In this document: positions 31,244 through 39,933 of the stretch, piece by piece | Position numbering within the stretch: position 1 is the stretch's first letter | Layout of the letters: each line of letters opens with the position of its first letter | Source of the DNA: Neomegalonema sp. | GTDB taxonomy: Bacteria; Pseudomonadota; Alphaproteobacteria; Rhodobacterales; Rhodobacteraceae | Reading direction: 5' to 3' | DNA length: 39,970 nucleotides | Assembly: GCF_028688855.1 (NCBI RefSeq) | Contig: NZ_JAQTXI010000028.1 | Coordinates: 1-39,970, forward strand | Position numbers and translations under genes: made by a program | The notes under the pieces: model-generated | Seen by the model: only the letters and a program-made list of their open reading frames with translations | Databases searched by the model: none | Told to the model about the DNA's origin: nothing

Positions 31244-32110
31244 TCAGGGCTTCGCGGCCCCCGGCTCCTGCGCCTCTTCGAGAATCCGCTCCGCCTGCTT
31301 GCGATGCGGCGCGTCCAGCATGGCCCCGTCGAGATTCACCGCGCCCGCGCCCGCAGCGGCCGCGAAAGCCGCAAGGACCCGCCGCGCCCAGTCGATTTCG
31401 GCGGCGCTCGGCGCGAAGGCCGCGTTGATCGCCGGAACCTGCGCCGGATGAATCGCCATCATGCCGCGAAAGCCGTCGCGACGGGCGCGGGCGGCGTAAT
31501 CGGCCAGTCCGGCCACATCCCGGAAGGCCGGAAACACCGTGTCGATGGGCGAGACCCCCGCCGCATGAGCCCCGAACAGGGTCAGGCTCCGGACCATCTC
31601 GTAGGGCGCGGAATAACCGCCGTCCGGCTCGCGCGAGGTCGCGGCGCCGATGGCGGCGGGCAGATCCTCGGCGCCCCAGGTCAGGCCGCAGAGCAGAGGC
31701 GCGACCGCGCGGTAAGTCCCGAGCCCGAAGACCGCCGCCGGAGTCTCCGTCGCGATGGGCAGCACCGGAGGAAGACGCCCTCCATGCGCCGAAACGCGCG
31801 CCTGAAGCGCGCTCACGCTCTGCGCGCTCTCGGATTTCGGCAGGACGAGCCCGTCCGGCGCGCCCTCCAGCACCGCCGCGAGATCGCGGTCGGCCTCGGG
31901 GCCCTGCAACGGATTGATCCGCACGAAGACCCGCGCCGGACGTCCGGCGGAGGCGAGAAGCTCGGCCGCATGCCGCCGCGCCTCGGGCTTGCGCTCGGGG
32001 GACACCGCGTCCTCCAGATCGAGGATCACGGCGTCGGCGCCCGACTCCAGCGCCTTGAGCATGCGGTCCGGGCGGTCGCCCGGCGTGAAGAGCAGCGAGC
32101 GCAGCCTCAT
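31244..32110 (-). CDS. HpcH/HpaI-fold CoA ester lyase (CitE-like)
   Basis: A 288-residue TIM-barrel lyase of the CitE/Mcl/CLYBL family that splits or forms 3-hydroxyacyl-CoA esters with Mg2+. Motifs: SLLFTPGDRPDRMLKAL, AVILDLEDAVSP, VRINPL, LPKSES, IATETPAAVFGL (Glu metal ligand), LTWGAEDLPAAIGA (Asp metal ligand) and MMAIHPAQVPAINAAF. The start at 32110 overlaps the MaoC stop (ATGA); an earlier ATG in that gene's tail is not needed. It is the last gene of a leucine-degradation operon without a classical HMG-CoA lyase. In M. tuberculosis the CitE-like Rv2498c, in a comparable gene group, is reported to cleave (R)-3-hydroxy-3-methylglutaryl-CoA. The same role here is a good inference. Confidence 0.92.
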   Translation of the reverse strand: MRLRSLLFTPGDRPDRMLKALESGADAVILDLEDAVSPERKPEARRHAAELLASAGRPARVFVRINPLQGPEADRDLAAVLEGAPDGLVLPKSESAQSVSALQARVSAHGGRLPPVLPIATETPAAVFGLGTYRAVAPLLCGLTWGAEDLPAAIGAATSREPDGGYSAPYEMVRSLTLFGAHAAGVSPIDTVFPAFRDVAGLADYAARARRDGFRGMMAIHPAQVPAINAAFAPSAAEIDWARRVLAAFAAAAGAGAVNLDGAMLDAPHRKQAERILEEAQEPGAAKP

Positions 32111-32562
32111 GCGGCGGGCCTCCGGCGGATGAGCGCCGTGCGCAGACATTGACAGACCACGTCGTCGCGCTGGTTCACGGCCTGATGCTCGAAGGTGACG
32201 AGCCCGGCCTCGGGGCGCGATCTCGACTCGCGCAGCGCGACCACCTTCGAACGCGCCCGCAGGGTGTCGCCGATGAAGACGGGTTTCGGCATCACCACCT
32301 TGTCATAGCCCAGATTCGCCACCAGCACGCCCAGAGTGGTGTCTCCCACCGAGAGCCCCACCATCAGCGCGAAGGTGAAGGTCCCGTTGACGAGGATCCG
32401 CCCGAATTCGCTGGCCGCCGCCGCCTCGGCGTCGAGGTGCAGAGGCTGCGGATTATGGGTCAGGGTCGAGATGAGGAGGTTGTCCGTCTCGGTGACGGTG
32501 CGGCGGATCTCGTGTTCGAGGGTTTGGCCCTCGGCCCAGTCTTCGAACCAGCGTCCGGTCAT
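32107..32562 (-). CDS. MaoC family (R)-specific enoyl-CoA hydratase
   Basis: A 151-residue single hot-dog-fold hydratase. The signature is LTHNPQPLHLDAEAA (the NPxH hydratase motif), followed by FGRILVNGTFTFALMVGLS. A YDKVVMPKPVFIGDTLRARSKV block is typical of MaoC dehydratases. Such enzymes add water to enoyl-CoA to give (R)-3-hydroxyacyl-CoA. Between the methylcrotonyl-CoA carboxylase and a CitE-like lyase, it most likely hydrates 3-methylglutaconyl-CoA, replacing the crotonase-type hydratase of the standard pathway. It overlaps the genes on both sides by 4 bp. A mesaconyl- or methylmalyl-CoA-type hydratase is the main alternative. Confidence 0.9.
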   Translation of the reverse strand: MTGRWFEDWAEGQTLEHEIRRTVTETDNLLISTLTHNPQPLHLDAEAAAASEFGRILVNGTFTFALMVGLSVGDTTLGVLVANLGYDKVVMPKPVFIGDTLRARSKVVALRESRSRPEAGLVTFEHQAVNQRDDVVCQCLRTALIRRRPAA

Positions 32563-34517
32563 GCGTCTTCTCCGAACTCCGCCGCGCGCCCGACCACCGC
32601 CAGAAGCGCGCTTTCCGTCACCTGATCGCCCGCCTTGACCGCCAGACGCGTCACGGTTCCGTCGAAAGGCGCCGTGAGGGCGTGCTCCATCTTCATGGCC
32701 GTGAGGGTCAGCAGCTTCTGACCTTTGGCCACCTTCCCGCCCTCCGCGACCTCGACGGAGACCACTTGTCCCGGCATGGGCGCGAAGATCTGGCCGTCTC
32801 CCTCGGCGGCGGCGCCCGAAGCCCCGTCGTCGGCCGTGACGTGGTCGAAGGCCCAGGCCTCGCCGTCATGGAAGACGACGCGATTCTCACGCCCGGAAGG
32901 AAACCAGGGGTCCGACAGCGCGCCGATCCAGTCGCCGGGCTTAACCTCAAGGTCGATCCAATGAATCTGTTCGGCCATCCGGATCTCGGCGCGCGGCGCA
33001 GGATCGGCGTTCAGGCGGAAGCCCTTCAGCCGGTCCCAGGGATCGGGCGGCGCAGGCGCATGGGGATGGGCGTGGCCTTTCCGAAGCTCCCAAACCGCCG
33101 CCTGCATGACTCTGAGCGGCGGCTCGCCGCTCGGAACGAGCCGATCCGCATGACGTTCGATGAAGCCGGTGTCCACGCGCCCGGCGATGAAATCCGGATC
33201 GGAAGCCGCACGGGCGAGGAAAGCCGCATTGGTCCTGACCGGCCAGATCCTCACCTGCGCGCAGAGCATCGCCAGATTCCGGGCCGCCTCCTCGCGCGTC
33301 GGGGCGTGGACGATCAGCTTGGCGATCATCGGATCATAATAAGGCGAGACCTCGCCGCCCATCTCCACGCCCGCCTCCACGCGGCAATGAGCGAGGTTCG
33401 GCGAATTCACGATGCAGGAAGGGATCTCAAGCCATTCCAGCCGCCCGATGGAGGGCAGAAAGCCCGCTGTGGGATTCTCGGCGTAGAGACGGGCCTCCAT
33501 GGCCCAGCCGTTCATTTGGATTTGGTCCTGAGTCTTCGGCAGAGGCTCGCCGCAGGCGACGCGCAATTGCCACTCCACCAGATCCTCGCCGGTGATCTCC
33601 TCGGTGACGGGATGCTCCACCTGAAGGCGGGTGTTCATCTCCATGAACCAGATCCGATCGGCGCGCAGGCCCTCGGAGCCGTCGGCGATGAATTCGATGG
33701 TCCCCGCCCCGACGTAATCCACCGCCCTGGCCGCCCGCACCGCCGCCGCGCAGAGCGCCTCGCGGGTGGCGGGGTCCATGCCGGGGGCCGGAGCCTCCTC
33801 GATCACCTTCTGATGGCGGCGCTGCAAGGAGCAATCGCGCTCGAACAGGTGCACCGCCCCGCCCTGCTGGTCGCCGAAGACCTGAACCTCGATATGACGC
33901 GGATTGAGGATGTATTTCTCCAGCAGAACCCGGTCGTCGCCGAAGGAGGCGGCGGCCTCGCGGCGGCAGGAGGTCAGCGCGTCGAGGAAATCCTCCGCGC
34001 GGTCGACGCGGCGCATGCCCTTGCCGCCGCCGCCCGCCACGGCCTTGATCAGCACCGGCCAACCGATGGCCGCAGCCTCGGAAGCCAGACGCGCCTCGCT
34101 CTGGTCCTCGCCGAGATAGCCGGGCGTGACGGGCACGCCCGCTTCCTGCATGAGGCGCTTGGCGGCGTCCTTCAGGCCCATGGCCCGAATGGAGGAAGGC
34201 GGCGCCCCCACCCAGATCAGACCCGCCTTTTCAACGGCCTCGGCGAATTCGGCGTTCTCCGACAAAAAGCCGTAGCCCGGATGAATCGCCTGAGCCCCCG
34301 TCTTGCGGGCGGCCTCCAGAATCTTCTCCTGCACGAGATAGCTCTCGCGGGCGGGGGCCGGGCCGATCAGAACCGCCTCGTCCGCCTCCTTCACAAAGGG
34401 CATGTCGGCGTCGGCTTCGGAATAAACCGCGATCCCGCGCACCCCGAGACGCTTCGCCGTACGCAGAATGCGCCTTGCGATCTCGCCGCGATTGGCGATC
34501 AGCAGACTTTCCATCAT
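32559..34517 (-). CDS. mccA: 3-Methylcrotonyl-CoA carboxylase, biotin subunit
   Basis: A 652-residue protein combining biotin carboxylase and biotin carrier. Residues 1-445 carry LLIANRGEIARRILRTAKRLG, the ATP-grasp loop GGGGKGMRRV, RRHQKVIEEAPAP, EFIADGSEGL, MEMNTRLQVEHPVTE and the C-terminal BC region. A linker domain follows. The biotinyl domain at the end has LTAMKMEHAL, whose Lys takes biotin. It partners the carboxyltransferase encoded just upstream (26-bp gap, GAGGAG before the ATG) to carboxylate 3-methylcrotonyl-CoA in leucine breakdown. Context with ivd decides methylcrotonyl- over propionyl-CoA carboxylase. Confidence 0.93.
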   Translation of the reverse strand: MMESLLIANRGEIARRILRTAKRLGVRGIAVYSEADADMPFVKEADEAVLIGPAPARESYLVQEKILEAARKTGAQAIHPGYGFLSENAEFAEAVEKAGLIWVGAPPSSIRAMGLKDAAKRLMQEAGVPVTPGYLGEDQSEARLASEAAAIGWPVLIKAVAGGGGKGMRRVDRAEDFLDALTSCRREAAASFGDDRVLLEKYILNPRHIEVQVFGDQQGGAVHLFERDCSLQRRHQKVIEEAPAPGMDPATREALCAAAVRAARAVDYVGAGTIEFIADGSEGLRADRIWFMEMNTRLQVEHPVTEEITGEDLVEWQLRVACGEPLPKTQDQIQMNGWAMEARLYAENPTAGFLPSIGRLEWLEIPSCIVNSPNLAHCRVEAGVEMGGEVSPYYDPMIAKLIVHAPTREEAARNLAMLCAQVRIWPVRTNAAFLARAASDPDFIAGRVDTGFIERHADRLVPSGEPPLRVMQAAVWELRKGHAHPHAPAPPDPWDRLKGFRLNADPAPRAEIRMAEQIHWIDLEVKPGDWIGALSDPWFPSGRENRVVFHDGEAWAFDHVTADDGASGAAAEGDGQIFAPMPGQVVSVEVAEGGKVAKGQKLLTLTAMKMEHALTAPFDGTVTRLAVKAGDQVTESALLAVVGRAAEFGEDA

Positions 34518-34543
34518 GGCTGGTCTCCTCTCACATGCGCCCG

Positions 34544-36154
34544 TTACATACGGAACACGCCGAAGCGCGGCGTCTGGGGAATGGGGGCGTTGAGCGTCGC
34601 CGAGAAGGCGAGGCCCAACACGTCGCGGGTCTGAGCGGGGTCGATCACCCCGTCGTCCCAGAGGCGGGCCGTGGCGTGATAGGGATTGCCCTCGTCCTCG
34701 TAGCGGGCGCGGATGGGGTCTTTGAAGGCCTCCTCAGCTTCCTTGGACCATTCCTCGCCGCGCGCCTCCAGAGCGTCGCGACGGATGGTCGCCAGCACCG
34801 AGGCCGCCTGTTCGCCGCCCATCACGCTGATGCGGCTGTTGGGCCATGTGAAGAGGAAGCGCGGGCGATAAGCCCTGCCGCACATGCCGTAATTCCCGGC
34901 GCCGAAGGAGCCGCCGATCAGCACGGTGATCTTCGGCACGGTGGCGGTGGCCACGGCGGTCACGAGCTTGGCGCCGTCCTTGGCGATGCCGCCCGCCTCA
35001 TATTTGCCGCCCACCATGAAGCCCGAGACGTTTTGCAGGAACAGCAAGGGGATCCGGCGCTGACAGGCCAGTTCGATGAAATGCGCGCCCTTCATGGCGC
35101 TCTCCGAGAAGATCACGCCGTTATTCGCCAGAATGGCGACGGGAATCCCCCAGATATGGGCGAAGCCGCAGACGAGAGTCGTTCCATAGAGCGGCTTGAA
35201 CTCGCGGAACTCCGAGCCGTCGACGATGCGGGCGATGGCCTCGCGCACGTCATAGGGCGAGCGCAGATCCTGCGGCAGGATCCCGTAAAGATCTTCGGGG
35301 TCGAAGAGAGGCTTGCGCGGCTCCGCAAGCTCGATGTCGATGGATTTGGGGCGGTTCAGCGTGGCGACGATCTCGCGCACGATGCGCAAGGCGTGTTCGT
35401 CGTTCTCGGCGACATGATCCACCACGCCGGAGCGGCGGCCATGGACCTCGGCGCCGCCGAGATCCTCGGCGGAGATGACTTCGCCCGTCGCGGCCTTCAC
35501 CAGAGGCGGCCCCGCGAGAAAGATCGTGCCCTGATTGCGCACGATCACCGTCTCGTCCGACATGGCGGGCACATAGGCTCCGCCCGCCGTGCAGCTGCCC
35601 ATGACGCAGGCGATCTGCGGAATCCCCTCCGCCGACATCTGCGCCTGATTGTAGAAGATCGCGCCGAAATGATCGCGGTCGGGGAAGACCTCGGCCTGAT
35701 GCGGCAGGTTCGCCCCGCCGCTGTCCACCAGATAGATGCAGGGGAGGCGGTTCTCGCGGGCGATCTCCTGCGCCCGGAGGTGCTTCTTGACGGTCATGGG
35801 GAAATAGGCGCCGCCCTTCACCGTGGCGTCGTTGGCGACGATCATGACCTCGCGGCCCGAGACCCGCCCGATCCCGGCGATCACGCCCGCGGCGGGGGCC
35901 TCGTCCTCATACATGCCGCCCGCCGCCAGAGCCCCGATCTCCAGAAAGGAGGAGGCCGGATCGAGCAGCCGGATGACGCGATCTCGCGGCAGAAGCTTGC
36001 CGCGCTCCGTATGGCGGGCGCGGGCGCGCTCGGGGCCGCCGAGGGCGGTCTTGACGGCCCGCTCGCGCAACTCCTGCGCGAGGGCGCGGTGATGGGCGGC
36101 GTTGGCCTGAAAGCCCGGCGAGGCCGGGTCTGCGGCGCTCCTGATGCGGCTCAT
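34544..36154 (-). CDS. mccB: 3-Methylcrotonyl-CoA carboxylase, carboxyltransferase subunit
   Basis: A 536-residue carboxyltransferase of the acyl-CoA carboxylase beta family with two crotonase-like halves. Features: GKLLPRDRVIRLLDPASSFLEIG, GRVSGREVMIVANDATVKGGAYFP, DSGGANLPHQAEVFPD, GSCTAGGAYVPAMSDE in the N half, and FSESAMKGAHFIELACQR, LLFLQNVSGFMVG, GGSFGAGNYGMCGRAY, ISVMGGEQAASVL in the C half. Length (about 535) and these motifs are closer to MccB than to PccB. Its ATG overlaps the ivd stop (ATGA); longer upstream frames are inside ivd. It forms an oligomer with MccA. Confidence 0.94.
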   Translation of the reverse strand: MSRIRSAADPASPGFQANAAHHRALAQELRERAVKTALGGPERARARHTERGKLLPRDRVIRLLDPASSFLEIGALAAGGMYEDEAPAAGVIAGIGRVSGREVMIVANDATVKGGAYFPMTVKKHLRAQEIARENRLPCIYLVDSGGANLPHQAEVFPDRDHFGAIFYNQAQMSAEGIPQIACVMGSCTAGGAYVPAMSDETVIVRNQGTIFLAGPPLVKAATGEVISAEDLGGAEVHGRRSGVVDHVAENDEHALRIVREIVATLNRPKSIDIELAEPRKPLFDPEDLYGILPQDLRSPYDVREAIARIVDGSEFREFKPLYGTTLVCGFAHIWGIPVAILANNGVIFSESAMKGAHFIELACQRRIPLLFLQNVSGFMVGGKYEAGGIAKDGAKLVTAVATATVPKITVLIGGSFGAGNYGMCGRAYRPRFLFTWPNSRISVMGGEQAASVLATIRRDALEARGEEWSKEAEEAFKDPIRARYEDEGNPYHATARLWDDGVIDPAQTRDVLGLAFSATLNAPIPQTPRFGVFRM

Positions 36155-37299
36155 GCCCCGACGATCTCCCGTCCGATGAGGTAACGACGGATCTCGTTGG
36201 TGCCCGCGCCGATGTCGTAGAGCTTGGCGTCGCGCACGAAGCGCTCGACGGGCCATTCCTTCGTGTAGCCCGCGCCGCCCAGAGCCTGGACCGCCTCCAT
36301 GCTGGTGCGCACGGCGTTTTCGCTGGCGAGCAGAATGGCGGCGGCGGCGTCCGCGCGGGTGGTCTTGCCCGCGTCGCAGGCCCGCGCCACCGCGTAGACA
36401 TAGGCCCGCGAGGAGTTCAGCGCGACGTACATGTCGGCGATCTTGGCCTGCATGAGCTGGAAATCGCCGATGCGCTGGCCGAACTGCTTGCGCTCGCGCA
36501 CATAGGGCAGGACCACGTCCAGACAGGCCCGCATGATCCCCAGAGGCCCCGCCGAAAGCACGGCGCGCTCGTAATCCAGTCCGGACATCAGGATCTTCAC
36601 GCCCTCGCCTTCCTTGCCCATGAGGCGGTCGGCGGGGATCTCGCAATCCTGAAAGACGAGCTCGGCGGTGTCGGATCCGCGCATGCCCATCTTGTCGAGC
36701 TTGGGCGAGACGGAGAAGCCTTCGTCTCCCTTCTCGATGAAGAAGGCCGAGATGCCTTTCGGCCCGGCGGAAGGATCGGTCTTGGCGTAGACGACGAGCG
36801 TGTCGGCTTCAGGGGCGTTGGTGATCCAGAACTTCGTGCCGTTGAGCCGCCAGCCCTTCGCGGTCCTGTCGGCGCGGGTGCGCATGGAGACCACGTCCGA
36901 GCCGCTGCCCGCCTCGGACATCGCCAGAGAGCCCACATGCTCGCCGGAGATGAGCTTGGGCAGATAATGGCGCTTCTGGTCGGGATTTCCCCAACGGCGG
37001 ATCTGGTTCACGCAGAGATTGGAATGGGCGCCGTAGCTCAGGCCGATGGAGGCCGAAGCGCGGGAGATCTCCTCCATCGCCACGACATGCTCCAGATAGC
37101 CGAGGCCAAGGCCGCCGAACTCCTCCTCGACGGTGATCCCGTGGAGGCCGAGCTCGCCCATCTTCGGCCAGAGCTCGCGCGGGAACTTGTTCTCGCGGTC
37201 GGTCTTGGCGGCCAGAGGCGCGACATGCTGATCGGCGAAACGCGCGGTCGTCTCGCGGATGGCCTCGGCGGTTTCGCCGAGTCCGAAATCGAATTCCAT
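36151..37299 (-). CDS. ivd: Isovaleryl-CoA dehydrogenase
   Basis: A 382-residue FAD enzyme of the acyl-CoA dehydrogenase family, first dedicated step after transamination and decarboxylation of leucine: isovaleryl-CoA to 3-methylcrotonyl-CoA, with electrons going to ETF. Motifs: MGELGLHGITVEEEFGG, AMSEAGSGSDVVSMRTRA, FWITNAPEADTLVVYAKT, LDYERAVLSAGPLGIMRACLD (with the catalytic Glu of isovaleryl-CoA dehydrogenases in this helix), VRERKQFGQRIGDFQLMQAKIADMY and the C-terminal YDIGAGTNEIRRYLIGRE. GGGAGGAG precedes the ATG. It opens the operon ivd-mccB-mccA-maoC-citE; no LiuR-type regulator lies beside it. Confidence 0.95.
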   Translation of the reverse strand: MEFDFGLGETAEAIRETTARFADQHVAPLAAKTDRENKFPRELWPKMGELGLHGITVEEEFGGLGLGYLEHVVAMEEISRASASIGLSYGAHSNLCVNQIRRWGNPDQKRHYLPKLISGEHVGSLAMSEAGSGSDVVSMRTRADRTAKGWRLNGTKFWITNAPEADTLVVYAKTDPSAGPKGISAFFIEKGDEGFSVSPKLDKMGMRGSDTAELVFQDCEIPADRLMGKEGEGVKILMSGLDYERAVLSAGPLGIMRACLDVVLPYVRERKQFGQRIGDFQLMQAKIADMYVALNSSRAYVYAVARACDAGKTTRADAAAAILLASENAVRTSMEAVQALGGAGYTKEWPVERFVRDAKLYDIGAGTNEIRRYLIGREIVGA

Positions 37300-37429
37300 A
37301 GCGGTCTCCTCCCAGCGGGCCGCGCAGAGCGCCCCCTCCCCTCTTCCCGGACGCGCGGCCCGACGGGGGATCCTTCGTTGGGAGGAAGCTTAAGCCGAGC
37401 GCGGGAGATCTGGCAATCCCCCGCAATCT

Positions 37430-39601
37430 TCAGCCCTTGCCGCGGGCGCGGGTGGGTCGTCGGCCCGCCTTGCCCGCCGTCGAGCGGCCCGAACGGCGCA
37501 GATCCGCCGCCGAAGCCTCCTCCAGCGCCGATTGACGCACGAAGGGATCTTCGGCGGTGAGCAGCTCCGCCATCTCCAGACGCTTCACCTCGTCGCGCAG
37601 ACGCGCCGCCTCCTCGAACTCCAGATCCTCCGCCGCCTTGAGCATCTGCTTGCGCAGGGCCTCCAGATGTCTGGCCAGGTTTCCTCCCACGCCGGCCTTG
37701 ACGCCTTCCGGCAAGCCGGAGGCCGCAGGATCGCCCTCGTAGAGCGACAGCAGGATGTCGGCGACGTTCTTCTTCACCGATTGCGGCGTGATCCCGTGCT
37801 CCAGGTTATAGGCCTCCTGCTTCGTCCGGCGACGATCCGTCTCGGAGATGGCGCGGGCCATGGAATCCGTGATCTTGTCGGCGTAGAGGATCGCCACGCC
37901 CTCCACGTTGCGGGCCGCGCGGCCGATGGTCTGGATCAGCGAGGTCTCCGAACGCAGGAAGCCTTCCTTGTCGGCGTCGAGGATCGCGACCAATCCGCAT
38001 TCGGGAATGTCGAGGCCTTCGCGCAGGAGGTTGATCCCCACCAGCACGTCGAAGACTCCAAGCCGCAGATCGCGCAGGATCTCGATGCGCTCCACCGTGT
38101 CGATGTCGCTGTGCAGATAGCGGACCCTGATCCCCTGCTCGTGGAGATATTCCGTCAGATCCTCGGCCATGCGCTTGGTGAGGGTCGTCACCAGCGCCCG
38201 CATTCCGGCGGCGGCCACCCGACGGCACTCCGCCATGACGTCGTCCACCTGATGCGTCACCGGGCGGATGATCACCGGAGGATCGACCAGCCCCGTCGGG
38301 CGGATGACCTGCTCGGTGAAGACGCCGCCGGTGCGCTCCATCTCCCAGCGGCCCGGCGTCGCCGAGACGAAGACCGATTGCGGACGCATCGCGTCCCATT
38401 CCTCGAACTTCAGCGGGCGATTGTCCATGCAGGAAGGCAGGCGGAAGCCGTATTCCGCCAGAGTCGCCTTGCGGCGGTAGTCGCCCTTGTACATCGCGCC
38501 GAGCTGCGGAATGGTCACATGGGATTCATCCGCGAAGACAAGCGCATGATCCGGCACATATTCGAAGAGCGTCGGCGGCGGATCTCCCGGCTTGCGGCCG
38601 GTCAGATAGCGCGAGTAATTCTCGATGCCCGCGCAGGCGCCCGTCGCCTCCATCATCTCCAGATCGAAGAGCGTCCGCTGTTCGAGGCGCTGGGCCTCCA
38701 GCAGCTTTTCTTCGGCGCGGAGGCGGTCCAGCGTCAGGACCAGCTCGGCCTTGATGCCCTTGATCGCCTGGTTCAGCGTCGGGCGCGGCGTGACGTAATG
38801 GCTGTTGGCGTAGACGCGCACGGCTTCGAGCGGCGCGGTCCTGGCGCCGGTCAGGGGATCGAACTCCTCGATCTTTTCAAGGTCGTCGCCGAAGAAGCTG
38901 AAGCGCCAGGCGCGGTCCTCCAGATGGGCGGGCCAGAGCTCCAGCACGTCGCCGCGCAGACGGAAGGCGCCGCGCTGAAACCCCATCTCGTTGCGCTTGT
39001 ATTGCTGAGCCACCAGCTCGCGCGTCACCGCCCCGAGGTCGTAGCGCTGACCCGCCCGCAGATCCTGCGTCATGGCGGTGTAGGTCTCCACCGAGCCTAT
39101 GCCGTAGATGCAGGAGACCGAAGCCACGATGATCACGTCGTCGCGCTCCAGCAGCGAACGCGTGGCCGAATGGCGCATGCGGTCGATCTGCTCGTTGATC
39201 TGGGCGTCCTTCTCGATGAAGGTGTCCGTGCGCGGGACGTAAGCCTCCGGCTGGTAATAGTCGTAATAGGAGACGAAATATTCGACCGCGTTGTCCGGGA
39301 AGAAGGCCTTGAACTCGCCGTAAAGCTGGGCCGCCAGAGTCTTGTTGTGGGCGATGACGATCGCCGGACGCTGGGTCTGCTCGATCACCCTGGCCATGGT
39401 GAAGGTCTTGCCGGTGCCCGTCGCGCCGAGCAGCACCTGCTCCCGCTCGCCCTGCTCCACGCCCGCCGAAAGCTCGGCGATGGCGGCGGGCTGGTCGCCC
39501 GCCGGGGCGTATTCGCTGACCATCCTGAAGCGGCGGCCGCCTTCAAGCTTGGCTCTGGCGGGCTTCTGAGGATCGGCGGGGAGTCCGATGTCGACGGTCA
39601 T
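37430..39601 (-). CDS. uvrB: Excinuclease ABC subunit B
   Basis: A 723-residue DNA-damage recognition helicase of nucleotide excision repair, working with UvrA and UvrC. It shows Walker A LLGATGTGKTFTMA (near residue 58), the beta-hairpin FVSYYDYYQPEAYVPRTDTFIEKD that inserts into DNA, FADESHVTIPQ (DEAD-like box), LVTTLTKRMAEDLTEYL, GINLLREGLDIPE and QTIGRAARN (helicase motifs). The C-terminal UVR motif is MLKAAEDLEFEEAARLRDEVKRLE, followed by a basic tail (SGRSTAGKAGRRPTRARGKG). The protein is longer than E. coli UvrB (673), as usual in alphaproteobacteria. A LexA box lies 24 bp before the start codon, so it belongs to the SOS regulon. Confidence 0.98.
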   Translation of the reverse strand: MTVDIGLPADPQKPARAKLEGGRRFRMVSEYAPAGDQPAAIAELSAGVEQGEREQVLLGATGTGKTFTMARVIEQTQRPAIVIAHNKTLAAQLYGEFKAFFPDNAVEYFVSYYDYYQPEAYVPRTDTFIEKDAQINEQIDRMRHSATRSLLERDDVIIVASVSCIYGIGSVETYTAMTQDLRAGQRYDLGAVTRELVAQQYKRNEMGFQRGAFRLRGDVLELWPAHLEDRAWRFSFFGDDLEKIEEFDPLTGARTAPLEAVRVYANSHYVTPRPTLNQAIKGIKAELVLTLDRLRAEEKLLEAQRLEQRTLFDLEMMEATGACAGIENYSRYLTGRKPGDPPPTLFEYVPDHALVFADESHVTIPQLGAMYKGDYRRKATLAEYGFRLPSCMDNRPLKFEEWDAMRPQSVFVSATPGRWEMERTGGVFTEQVIRPTGLVDPPVIIRPVTHQVDDVMAECRRVAAAGMRALVTTLTKRMAEDLTEYLHEQGIRVRYLHSDIDTVERIEILRDLRLGVFDVLVGINLLREGLDIPECGLVAILDADKEGFLRSETSLIQTIGRAARNVEGVAILYADKITDSMARAISETDRRRTKQEAYNLEHGITPQSVKKNVADILLSLYEGDPAASGLPEGVKAGVGGNLARHLEALRKQMLKAAEDLEFEEAARLRDEVKRLEMAELLTAEDPFVRQSALEEASAADLRRSGRSTAGKAGRRPTRARGKG

Positions 39602-39624
39602 GGCGCGCTTCCCACATCTGGCGG

Positions 39625-39639
39625 GTTCTCCAAGCGTTC
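39625..39639 (-). promoter_or_regulatory. LexA box (SOS) of uvrB
   Basis: GTTC-TCCAAGC-GTTC is an exact match to the alphaproteobacterial LexA site GTTC-N7-GTTC. It lies 24 bp before the uvrB ATG, next to an A+T-rich ATTATAT (about 39641-39647) that may be the -10 region. LexA bound here would cover the transcription start. Confidence 0.82.
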
Positions 39640-39678
39640 CATATAATCCGATTCCCCGGCTCCGCCAGAGTCAAAAGA

Positions 39679-39933
39679 TCATCCGCCGGTCATGGGCGGG
39701 AAGAAGGCCAGTTCGCGCACGTCCGTCAGGGGGGCGTCCCACGCGACCATCTCCTGATCCGCCGCCACCCGCAGGGCCGAGAGATCCGCGAAGGCGAGCT
39801 CATAGCGCGCCTCCAGAGTCCGCAGCCAGGCCACGAAGGCGGCGGCGCTCTCCAGAGCCTCCGCCGGAGGGGCGAGCTTCTCCTCGCCCCGCCCGATCCT
39901 CTCGCGCAGCCAGGCGAAATAGAGCACCTTCAC
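39679..39933 (-). CDS. moaD: Molybdopterin synthase small subunit
   Basis: An 84-residue ubiquitin-like protein starting MKVLYFAWLRERIG and ending FFPPMTGG. The C-terminal Gly-Gly is the site of thiocarboxylation that delivers sulphur for molybdopterin. Motifs LRVAADQEMVAWDAPLTDVRELAFFPP are typical of MoaD. The GTG start overlaps the upstream stop codon (GTGA), so it is co-translated with the preceding gene. The usual partner moaE does not follow: uvrB is the next gene, with its own promoter. MoaE must be elsewhere. Confidence 0.92.
   Translation of the reverse strand: MKVLYFAWLRERIGRGEEKLAPPAEALESAAAFVAWLRTLEARYELAFADLSALRVAADQEMVAWDAPLTDVRELAFFPPMTGG

Noticed and set aside
32682..34634. 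650-codon open frame antisense to mccA, and a 704-codon one antisense to uvrB (37532-39646)
   Set aside because: Both are His/Arg/Gly-rich shadows of well-known genes.
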